A stretch of 5,819 bases of DNA. Source: Bacteroidetes bacterium UBA6491. GTDB taxonomy: Bacteria > Bacteroidota > Bacteroidia > NS11-12g > UBA9320. Of the stretch, positions 1-5,819 are shown in pieces. The notes below the pieces were generated by a model. That model ran no database searches and was not told where the DNA came from. It saw nothing but the letters and a program-made list of their open reading frames with translations. The DNA is taken from positions 1 to 5,819 of the forward strand of contig DJML01000128.1 in NCBI GenBank assembly GCA_002436505.1. Reading direction: 5' to 3'. The position numbers and the translations under genes were made by a program. Every line of letters begins with the position of its first letter. Positions within the stretch are counted from its first letter, which is position 1.

Positions 1-805
1 AGGTGACACTAAAAGATGTATCAATTGAAATGCCTGTGTCCGGTCCAATGACTATAGGAGGTCCATGAACCCAATTGGAGGTATCCCCGGATAAACTAAA
101 GTTGTTCAACTTACCATGGTAGCCATTGCCGGACAGATCCGGCAGAACAATACTGCCTGAATTAGTACTATCGGCCGTCCCCTGGTTAAACCGGTAATAG
201 GCCACCAAACCCCTTTGGTTAGGGCAGATCTCTTGATCCTTGAAACTATCGATCTGGGCCTGGGTTCGGGCATAGTTCCAGATTCGTACTTCATCAATAT
301 TCCCGGACATTTTTTTCGACCCAGCAAGGCCAAACCCAATTCTCAGATTGTAGTCTTTTGCCGTATTAATTTTTAATGACGTATTGGTTGCAGTATCTAA
401 CTGACCATCAACATAGATGTGAAAATTGTATTTTTCGTCAGGGTCATAAGTGACAGCTACATGATGCCACTGTGAGTCGCAGACGAATATTGAACCAAAT
501 ATATTTGCGGAACCAGAATTTAGACCAAACTCTATTTCGACAACACCCTTCTTAGCAATATCAAAGCTGAATTTAGGACCGCTTTGGGTCCAATCCCCCC
601 ATTGAACGATAGCATGAGCATTTGATGTATTATTAGCTTTGATCATAGCTTCAACGGTTCTGGGGTTATTTCCACTTATCCCTTTAAAATTTGTTATAAC
701 CGCATCATCATAACCATCAAAATGCAGGGAATTTTGAACCTGGGCAAAACTGCTAAACCCAAATACGATCGGAAGGAAAGCAATAAAGAGGTTAGTGTAT
801 TTCAT
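1..805 (-). CDS. Exported LamG-like (concanavalin A-like jellyroll) protein, N-terminal part; runs off the left edge
   Basis: Only the first 268 codons are present; the frame is open at base 1, so the C-terminus and any sorting domain are not visible. The ATG at 805-803 is chosen because it begins a clear signal peptide: MKYTN, a hydrophobic core at residues 6-17, and a likely signal peptidase I cut after Ala21 (SFA|Q). Residues about 24-182 match the Laminin_G_3/LamG-like jellyroll family. Signatures are LHFDGYDD (27-34), WHHVAVTYD (113-121), IYVDGQL (130-136) and NIDEVRIWNYART (169-181). A trailing strand GLVAYYRFNQG (199-209) and LPDLSGNGYHG (221-231) are also typical of this group. Cys109 and Cys194 could form a disulfide. 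Such domains often bind glycans or other extracellular ligands, but the ligand here is unknown. Many Bacteroidota proteins of this kind end in a T9SS sorting domain; that is inference here. The gene lies 133 bp downstream of the response regulator on the same strand, with a dyad element 46-70 bp before its start. Confidence 0.88.
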   Translation of the reverse strand, partial: MKYTNLFIAFLPIVFGFSSFAQVQNSLHFDGYDDAVITNFKGISGNNPRTVEAMIKANNTSNAHAIVQWGDWTQSGPKFSFDIAKKGVVEIEFGLNSGSANIFGSIFVCDSQWHHVAVTYDPDEKYNFHIYVDGQLDTATNTSLKINTAKDYNLRIGFGLAGSKKMSGNIDEVRIWNYARTQAQIDSFKDQEICPNQRGLVAYYRFNQGTADSTNSGSIVLPDLSGNGYHGKLNNFSLSGDTSNWVHGPPIVIGPDTGISIDTSFSVT

Positions 806-850
806 GAAATCAAGATAATTATAACAAATATTAGGGATCAGAACAAATGA

Positions 851-875
851 TAAATACCCTGCAATAGGTATTCTG
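851..875 (-). promoter_or_regulatory. Dyad element upstream of the LamG-protein gene (candidate response-regulator operator)
   Basis: The plus strand carries an inverted repeat with arms AATACC (853-858) and GGTATT (867-872) separated by 8 bases. It sits in the gap between the response regulator and the LamG gene, with its centre about 57 bp before the LamG ATG, a position suited to an activator site. A near-identical copy lies at 5755-5779, upstream of the FG-GAP gene: 23 of 25 positions match, and 28 of 33 if extended to 843-875 versus 5747-5779. NarL/LuxR-type regulators commonly bind short dyads containing TACC/GGTA half-sites. That makes the adjacent regulator a candidate binder, but binding is inferred, not shown. 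No confident sigma-factor promoter could be assigned; the following bases are AT-rich with TTTG-containing stretches. Confidence 0.55.
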
Positions 876-938
876 ACGTGGTATCGTCTGTTTCATGATT
901 TGCGGAAGGCGATCAAACTAAACGATGATTTGACCTGT

Positions 939-1601
939 CTACGAAACCGAAGAAATAAGCGAATGCTTGATTGCAAAGGAGATCAGCGCTGCCGTATTGT
1001 GTGTATTCAGTTTGGAATTAATGTTCTTCCGGTGCGTCTGAACAGTATATGGACTAATAAACAACTCTTCTGCAATTTCGGTCGTCGATTTACCGAGACT
1101 GACCAGCTTGATGATCTCCAGTTCGCGGGCGGAGATGTCAACGCTTTTTCCGTCGATTATAAAAGTCGTTATAAACCTGGATTTCCTGGCTTGCTCGATC
1201 GATTCCTCAAAGTATTTCTTATTTTGAACAATTTCTCTGAGGGCCTCTAACATAACTTCCGCTCTTGTGGTTTTGAAAAGGTAACCATCAACGCCGAGTT
1301 CCAGCACCTTTTTGATCAGCAGGGGTGAAATGATCATGCTTATCACCAGAATCTTAAGATATGGCGCTTTGTGGTGTAAGTATTCGATGGTCTGTATACC
1401 ATTCATTTCCGGCATATTGATGTCGAGGATGATAATATCGCACGTTTGTGTTTCAAAAAAGGTCTGGACTTCCTTGCCGTTCTCGGCGACACCTACAATT
1501 TCAAAATCAGGTGTATTTCGTATCAGTGACTTGTAACCGTCAATGACCAGGTCGTGATCATCCGCAACCAAAATCGTATATTTTTCGCCAGAATTATGCA
1601 T
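939..1601 (-). CDS. LuxR/NarL-family two-component response regulator
   Basis: A 220-residue cytoplasmic DNA-binding regulator of the usual length for the NarL/FixJ class. The receiver domain covers residues about 8-125, with acidic pocket Asp14-Asp15, phosphoacceptor Asp60 in ILDINMPEMNG, switch residue Ser88 and conserved Lys110 (YLFKT). The LuxR-type HTH covers about 155-215, with SARELEIIKLVSLGKSTTEIA followed by the recognition helix region SPYTVQTHRKNINSKL. All catalytic residues are present, so it should accept phosphate from the kinase encoded immediately upstream. Its ATG (1601-1599) lies inside the last codons of the kinase gene, an 8-bp overlap (1594-1601) that implies translational coupling. 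The N-terminus MHNSGEKYTILVADDHD places the first receiver strand normally, supporting this start. Likely targets are unknown; two similar dyads in front of the flanking exported-protein genes are the best local candidates. No clear terminator follows its TAG stop, so some read-through into the LamG gene is possible. Confidence 0.95.
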   Translation of the reverse strand: MHNSGEKYTILVADDHDLVIDGYKSLIRNTPDFEIVGVAENGKEVQTFFETQTCDIIILDINMPEMNGIQTIEYLHHKAPYLKILVISMIISPLLIKKVLELGVDGYLFKTTRAEVMLEALREIVQNKKYFEESIEQARKSRFITTFIIDGKSVDISARELEIIKLVSLGKSTTEIAEELFISPYTVQTHRKNINSKLNTHNTAALISFAIKHSLISSVS

Positions 1602-3432
1602 CCAATTCCAGTATCACGGTAGTACCCTTACCCACCCTAGAATCAATTTCAACCACACCACCCAATCGTTCAGCTCTTGACCTGATATTCTTCAATCCCA
1701 TGCCGGATTTAACTTTTGCTATATCGAAACCTAAACCGTCATCTTCAACCATTAAGATGACATGACCATTGTCCTTATTCAAATGTATATTAATATGGCT
1801 TCCTTTAGAATACTTAAGGGCATTGCTCACCAATTCGAGGATTATTTTGTATAGTTCAAGCTCTACTTTCCTTTCCAATAAGTCGATACCATTTGTAAGG
1901 ATGTTAAGTTCCATCTGATGTGAGGATTGAACAAGATATCTAAGCTCTTCCAGGGATTCACCCAATCTGAATTCACTGGTTGCTGACCGTACGTTTTCCT
2001 GAATGACCTGTCTGATTTCTTCAGAGAGCGACTGAATCATATCATCCAGTGCCTTGAGATCTTCGTCCTTTTCAGTACCAGAATCAAGCTTATTGGCATA
2101 TACAGATGACCAGGTATAGCTTAATGCGTTGAATTTCCCGCCTAATTTATCGTGAAGATCCTCTGAAATTCGCTTTCTTTCCATGTCCTGGCCTTCCATG
2201 ATCGCATCCAGTTTACGGAGTTGTTCATATTGCAGAACTCTGTCGATCTTCTCGTCAGTCAGGTTTTTTTCGGCTATAGCCTTTTTCCATCGACCGTAAA
2301 GACCCCAGACGAGAAGTAAAAGAAGTACTGAAGATATAATAACCAGGTTTCTGAAGCTGTTCTTTCTTCTTATTTCAGCTTCATGCTCCAATTGGATTTG
2401 TTGGTTTTTGGCCACCTGGTTAATACTGTCTGCCAGCAGTTTTTTAGCAAACTCCATTTGCTGGAGGCTTGATTCTGCTTTTTGGGTACTAAGGGCATCC
2501 TCAATTTCACGTAACTTTTCAATGTATTCAAGGGCCATACTTGTTTTACCCATTTTTTTGTACGTACCATACAGGCATTGACAGCTTAGTTTCTGCTCCC
2601 ATAATATACCGACAGCACTTGCTCTCTTAAACGCCCTGCTGCAGTAATCCAGTGCAGCGGTAAAGTTTCCCTGAACAAAATAAAGTTCCCCGATGTTATG
2701 CAAGTTGTTAATTACCCCCTGTTCATCGCCGATCTCCTCGAATAATTCTGAACTTCGTAGATAATAATCCAGAGCCTGGTCATAGGTCTCAGGAACCCGA
2801 ACGACATTACCGATATTGCCAAGGGCCCTGGCAATGTCCATCTTGTTCCCGGTTTCTTCAGCCATCTTTAAACTTTTTAAAAAATAATCCGATGCCTTTT
2901 CAGGGTCCGAACCCGCGAATAGGTTTCCTATATTCAGAAAGGTTGCTGCCATACCGTGCTTTTCCCCAACTTCTTCCTTAAGTTCTATGCTTCTGGAGAA
3001 ATAGTCCAGCGCTTTTTCCTTATCACCGAGGTTTTGGTAAAGGATCCCTATGCCGTTCAGGCAGCTTGATATACCCGACGTATCGTCTAATTCTTCATTG
3101 TATCTTAAACTTTCTAAGAAATAGTCCAGCGCACGGACATCATTGCCCATTATGCTTGTTGCTATACCCATATGATGATTGGCTATAGCTGCTCCTTTCA
3201 GATGTCCTTTTTCTTTGGAAAAGGTCAGCAATTGATTGGCCAGTTTGACGGCACTGTCGGGCTGAGAGAATAGAAAACCATTCCAGACGTAGGAATTAAA
3301 ACTCTGTACCCTGGCCCCATCGGATTTGGTATCATCGTTCCAGATAGCCAATAAAGAATCCAGGTTGGTTTGTCCGAAAGCACTACCAGCCAGGCACAGA
3401 AAGAGAACGAATATGGAATTTCTCAATTTCAA
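1594..3432 (-). CDS. TPR-domain sensor histidine kinase (HisKA_3/HATPase_c), partner of the downstream LuxR-type regulator
   Basis: A 612-residue membrane sensor kinase. A signal peptide (1-20, SAFG|Q) leads to about six tetratricopeptide repeats between residues 80 and 312, at roughly 40-residue spacing (starts near 80, 120, 160, 199, 239, 279), each with an A-x-DYFxxSL-like helix. A charged helical stretch (313-358) precedes one membrane segment at 363-380 (VIISSVLLLLLVWGLYG). This puts the TPR sensor in the periplasm and the kinase in the cytoplasm. The HisKA_3 dimerisation domain has ERKRISEDLHDKLGG with phosphoacceptor His427. The HATPase_c domain has N-box Asn537 (ELVSNALKYS), G1 box EDDGLGF (563-569) and G2 box GMGL (577-580), ending in GKGTTVILEL. 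The input signal is unknown; TPR domains usually bind peptides or proteins. The start is TTG at 3432: no in-frame ATG occurs until Met88, inside the TPR domain, while the TTG gives an intact signal peptide. The gene is first in an operon with the regulator, overlapping it by 8 bp. Confidence 0.94.
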   Translation of the reverse strand: MKLRNSIFVLFLCLAGSAFGQTNLDSLLAIWNDDTKSDGARVQSFNSYVWNGFLFSQPDSAVKLANQLLTFSKEKGHLKGAAIANHHMGIATSIMGNDVRALDYFLESLRYNEELDDTSGISSCLNGIGILYQNLGDKEKALDYFSRSIELKEEVGEKHGMAATFLNIGNLFAGSDPEKASDYFLKSLKMAEETGNKMDIARALGNIGNVVRVPETYDQALDYYLRSSELFEEIGDEQGVINNLHNIGELYFVQGNFTAALDYCSRAFKRASAVGILWEQKLSCQCLYGTYKKMGKTSMALEYIEKLREIEDALSTQKAESSLQQMEFAKKLLADSINQVAKNQQIQLEHEAEIRRKNSFRNLVIISSVLLLLLVWGLYGRWKKAIAEKNLTDEKIDRVLQYEQLRKLDAIMEGQDMERKRISEDLHDKLGGKFNALSYTWSSVYANKLDSGTEKDEDLKALDDMIQSLSEEIRQVIQENVRSATSEFRLGESLEELRYLVQSSHQMELNILTNGIDLLERKVELELYKIILELVSNALKYSKGSHINIHLNKDNGHVILMVEDDGLGFDIAKVKSGMGLKNIRSRAERLGGVVEIDSRVGKGTTVILELDA

Positions 3433-3519
3433 TGAAAAGTGTGATAAAGTTACGTAAACTAAGGAATTTGCGAGAATTTCGCCAACGATATCCGATAAAC
3501 TATTAAGACCTGTTTATTC

Positions 3520-3549
3520 AAAAAATGCGGGAGCATAAACTCCCGCATT
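3520..3549 (-). terminator. Rho-independent terminator of the FG-GAP surface-protein gene
   Basis: A perfect 10-bp inverted repeat, AATGCGGGAG (3524-3533) and CTCCCGCATT (3540-3549), encloses a 6-base loop. Read on the minus strand the GC-rich stem is followed by a run of six T (3525-3520; the first two can pair in the stem). It begins 11 bp after the TAA stop of the FG-GAP gene and lies 88 bp before the kinase start. It should therefore separate the surface-protein transcript from the kinase-regulator operon, which must then have its own promoter in the remaining 3433-3519. No convincing promoter motif was recognised there; an 8-bp palindrome TTACGTAA lies at 3450-3457. Confidence 0.88.
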
Positions 3550-3560
3550 CTGTTTGCTCA

Positions 3561-5612
3561 TTAATATCGGATGACCCTGATGTTTTGTCTTGGTCCATCG
3601 ATGTGATTCACACTTAGGATATAGATTCCGACAGATAAGGATCGGACATCCAGTGTTATTTGATCAGAAACCGGAGCTTTCACATGTAGGATTACTGTTC
3701 CGCTAAGATCAAAAAGTGTAACGGATTCAACTTCCTCTGTGTTTACGAGTTTAACATGCAACAAATGATCCGTTGGATTTGGGTAAACGGTTAAGGTCGT
3801 TTCAGGTTCGGTTTCAGTTTCTTCGACCTCCCTTTTGTTGGCACTGCCACACTCACCGAGGTAATCTCCGTGAGCAAGGTGTGAGGCCACTTCGGATTCA
3901 TTAACACATTCTGTACTGCCACTATGGCAAATCTGCACCTTCTTGCCCTTACATTTCACGTTGGTCACATTCACAGTTACGTTATCCGTTGCCGTACAAC
4001 CATCAGAATCTGTAACGGTAAGGGTGTAAACGGTGGTTGAGGACGGGCATACGGTAACGTCCTGATTGTTTCCTGCACCCTCCCATGCATAGGTGTAAGG
4101 AGTTGCTCCTCCTGAGGCTGAACCGGAAAGGTCTGCACATTCCGTCGCCGTATATCCAAAATACGTATTGGCGTCAGCGCCTGCTTCTGCTGCCAGGGTA
4201 GACTGGTCACAAGCGTCTAAGCGATGGAAAAGGTATGCAGCTCCATAAGCGATCCATCCACCGGGGTTTCCATCCTCATCTTTGTTTTCAGCACCGACAA
4301 TAGCATAATCCCCGTAGATGGATACACTATAACCAAATTGGTCAAGTTCTGCCCTGTCAGAGGCAACAATTTTATCTACTTCCTGCCAGGTTCCGCTCGC
4401 ACCTTGTTCATATATATAAGCCGCACCGGCGCTATTCATATAATTATTCCCATTGACATCATAGTGTTCTACTCTATTACCAACGATGACATGATCACTT
4501 GCGATCGAAACCTCGTGTCCAAACCTGGTACCAGGCCTGGCATCTGAAGCGACGATCTGCTGTGCTTGCTTCCATTCTCCTTTACCGTTGCGTTCAAAAA
4601 TGTACGCGGATCCTGCATTTCCGGTTGTGCCGTGATCATCGGATACAGCGCCTATTACTGCCAGATTCCCATCCATGGAGACACTATTGCCAAAGCGATC
4701 TGTAGCTTGTCTGTCAGAAGACACGATCTTCCCTGCTTCCTGCCAGCTGCCACTACTATTTCGTTCAAAAATGTAAGCAGATCCGGAATTGTTTTTTGTT
4801 CTTCTGCCACGTGCGTCTTCATCTTCCTGGTCAGCTCCTACGATAGCGTAATTGCCGGAGATTGACACACTAACCCCAAATCGATCACTACTGCCTCGAT
4901 CAGAAGCGACAATCTTCTGTACTTGCTGCCAGTTTCCGCTGCCATCCCGTTCAAATAAATAAGCTGCACCCGCATTGGTTAAGGTATTGCTTCCTGAGGC
5001 ATCTTCATCTTCGTCATAAGCTCCAACGATGGCATAATTACCCGAAATGGCTACTCGATAACCAAAGCGATCAAAAGAATCGCGGTCAGAAGCCACTAAT
5101 TTCTTTACTTCCTGCCAGTTTCCATTAGCGTCCAGCTCAAAAATATAGGCGGATCCAGCTTCTTCAAGTGAATCAGAACCCGATGCGTCATGATCTTCCA
5201 GAGGCGTCCCGACAATAGCATAATTACCTGAAATTGCAACATCCCATCCAAAGTTGTCATATAAACCGCGATCCGATGGAACGATCTTTTGCATTTCCTG
5301 CCATTCCCCGTTGCCGTCAAGCTCAATAATATAAGCAGCACCGGCATTTCCTACCGCAATGTTTCCCGAAGCATCCCAATCCTCCTGCCTGGCTCCGATG
5401 ATGGCGTAATTACCATCCATATACACGCTCCAACCAAACAGATCACCAGGAGTTGCAGGATCGGAAAGTATGACCTTCTCCAACTGCTCCCAGTCCTGGG
5501 CTTGCGTTTGATTAACTGACACGACCAGACCAACAAGCATCAATACAATGACCAGTCCGTTGAAATGACCTGAAAATTTCTTTTTTGCTGAGTTAAAAAC
5601 ATTTGTTTTCAT
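3561..5612 (-). CDS. Exported seven-repeat FG-GAP beta-propeller protein with T9SS C-terminal sorting domain
   Basis: A 683-residue protein predicted to be exported by Sec and then carried over the outer membrane by type IX secretion. The ATG at 5612 starts a long signal peptide with hydrophobic core 19-33 and a likely cut at NQTQA|QDW. Residues about 40-466 hold seven FG-GAP_2-type repeats (FG at 59, 121, 183, 245, 307, 364, 426), each resembling FGxSVSISGNYAIVGA, then an acidic loop, AGAAYIFERDG and WQEVQKIVASDR. Residues about 471-551 are a PKD/Ig-like segment (TPYTYAWEG, YTLTVTDSDGCTATDNVTV). Residues 554-588 are a Cys/His-rich module (four Cys, three His). Residues about 606-683 are a type A sorting domain with LTVYPNPTDHLLHV and SVGIYILSV, ending in IRVIRY. 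FG-GAP propellers often mediate adhesion or ligand binding, and no catalytic motif was seen, so a surface-binding role is inferred; the ligand is unknown. The gene is monocistronic by context: a 207-bp visible upstream region with a dyad element, and a strong terminator behind it. Confidence 0.93.
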   Translation of the reverse strand: MKTNVFNSAKKKFSGHFNGLVIVLMLVGLVVSVNQTQAQDWEQLEKVILSDPATPGDLFGWSVYMDGNYAIIGARQEDWDASGNIAVGNAGAAYIIELDGNGEWQEMQKIVPSDRGLYDNFGWDVAISGNYAIVGTPLEDHDASGSDSLEEAGSAYIFELDANGNWQEVKKLVASDRDSFDRFGYRVAISGNYAIVGAYDEDEDASGSNTLTNAGAAYLFERDGSGNWQQVQKIVASDRGSSDRFGVSVSISGNYAIVGADQEDEDARGRRTKNNSGSAYIFERNSSGSWQEAGKIVSSDRQATDRFGNSVSMDGNLAVIGAVSDDHGTTGNAGSAYIFERNGKGEWKQAQQIVASDARPGTRFGHEVSIASDHVIVGNRVEHYDVNGNNYMNSAGAAYIYEQGASGTWQEVDKIVASDRAELDQFGYSVSIYGDYAIVGAENKDEDGNPGGWIAYGAAYLFHRLDACDQSTLAAEAGADANTYFGYTATECADLSGSASGGATPYTYAWEGAGNNQDVTVCPSSTTVYTLTVTDSDGCTATDNVTVNVTNVKCKGKKVQICHSGSTECVNESEVASHLAHGDYLGECGSANKREVEETETEPETTLTVYPNPTDHLLHVKLVNTEEVESVTLFDLSGTVILHVKAPVSDQITLDVRSLSVGIYILSVNHIDGPRQNIRVIRY
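4221..5438 (-). repeat. Seven tandem FG-GAP repeat units, 186-bp period
   Basis: Within the FG-GAP gene the FG dipeptide recurs at residues 59, 121, 183, 245, 307, 364 and 426. Spacing is exactly 62 residues (186 bp) five times and 57 residues once, because repeat five lacks five residues before NAGSAY. Repeats 2-4 are the most alike (SGNYAIVG core in all three). Repeat 6 is the most diverged (SIASDHVIVGN). Resemblance is visible in the DNA too, for example the recurring bases encoding SDR and the WQE strand, but the copies have drifted, pointing to older internal duplication rather than fresh expansion. The unit corresponds to one propeller blade. Confidence 0.9.
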
Positions 5613-5754
5613 GATGAATTCTTTTTAGTGACATTAAAGTTTTGGATGGACACTTGTCAACTGATCTGCTAAGTGAGAAAACCGGACCGTCCATCGTGAT
5701 TTGTTCATAATCATTGAAATTACAAAAGCAAAGTTGACGGTTATGTACAAGGGC

Positions 5755-5779
5755 TAAATACCCTGAATTAGGTATTCTG
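5755..5779 (-). promoter_or_regulatory. Dyad element upstream of the FG-GAP surface-protein gene (candidate response-regulator operator)
   Basis: The second copy of the inverted repeat AATACC-N8-GGTATT, with arms at 5757-5762 and 5771-5776. Flanking bases TAAATACCCTG and AGGTATTCTG are identical to the copy at 851-875, and only two positions in the middle spacer differ. It lies in the region before the FG-GAP gene, in the same orientation relative to its gene as the other copy, but its centre is about 155 bp before the ATG. If it overlaps a promoter, the transcript would have a long leader of roughly 100 bases or more. It might instead serve a divergent gene beyond the right edge, which cannot be seen. 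Confidence 0.5.
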
Positions 5780-5819
5780 TAAGAGTGACACTTGATCCGT
5801 CTGAAGAATGGCAACTTTA

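Noticed and set aside
806..938. Search for a terminator after the response regulator.
   Set aside because: Only a weak 5-bp stem without a T-run was found, so no terminator is called.
900..1250. Plus-strand open frame of 116 codons opposite the response regulator.
   Set aside because: It is antisense to a regulator whose catalytic and HTH residues are all intact, and its translation shows no recognisable domain.
3450..3457. TTACGTAA palindrome shortly before the kinase start, considered as an operator.
   Set aside because: It is eight AT-rich bases in a single copy, does not resemble the AATACC/GGTATT dyad, and is too short to support a claim.
4224..4865. Several plus-strand frames of 68-107 codons opposite the FG-GAP gene.
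   Set aside because: They are shadows of the repeated propeller sequence; their resemblance to each other comes from the repeats on the other strand.
5645..5695. Inverted repeat GATGGAC (5645-5651) and GTCCATC (5689-5695) in the leader of the FG-GAP gene, possibly a riboswitch or leader structure.
   Set aside because: It has only seven base pairs with a 37-base loop and no recognisable riboswitch consensus; a match of this length is expected by chance.
5649..5794. GACACTTG occurring twice (5649-5656 and 5787-5794) upstream of the FG-GAP gene.
   Set aside because: An 8-bp direct repeat without a shared context or a copy near the other genes is not distinguishable from chance.
5593..5814. Minus-strand frame of 73 codons upstream of and overlapping the FG-GAP start.
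   Set aside because: It covers the dyad and the leader, has no recognisable features, and overlaps the well-supported signal peptide start.

Overview
The window looks like chromosomal DNA from a member of the Bacteroidota, probably a free-living Cytophaga-, Flavobacterium- or Saprospira-type bacterium. The grounds are a type IX secretion (T9SS) C-terminal sorting domain, a histidine kinase fused to a periplasmic TPR sensor and paired with a LuxR/NarL-type regulator, and a LamG-like exported protein. No species can be named from the sequence alone. All four protein genes lie on the minus strand, so transcription runs from right to left.

From right to left: 5613-5819 is the upstream region of the first gene and carries a 25-bp dyad element. 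3561-5612 encodes a 683-residue exported protein with a seven-repeat FG-GAP-type beta-propeller, a PKD/Ig-like segment, a compact Cys/His-rich module and a T9SS sorting domain. A strong intrinsic terminator (3520-3549) follows it. 1594-3432 encodes a TPR sensor histidine kinase with an apparent TTG start. It overlaps by 8 bp the LuxR-type response regulator at 939-1601. After a 133-bp gap holding a second copy of the dyad, the 5' part of a LamG-domain exported protein (805 to 1) runs off the left edge.

The kinase and regulator form a textbook two-component operon: an envelope TPR domain, one membrane segment, a HisKA_3/HATPase_c core, and a receiver plus HTH regulator. The most interesting feature is that the two genes flanking this operon, both for exported proteins, share a closely similar element (28 of 33 positions) centred on AATACC-N8-GGTATT. 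The kinase operon itself lacks it. The inference is that the regulator, or a paralogue, controls the flanking surface-protein genes through this dyad. No mobile element, RNA gene, CRISPR array or broken gene was found, and no gap between genes exceeds 300 bases.
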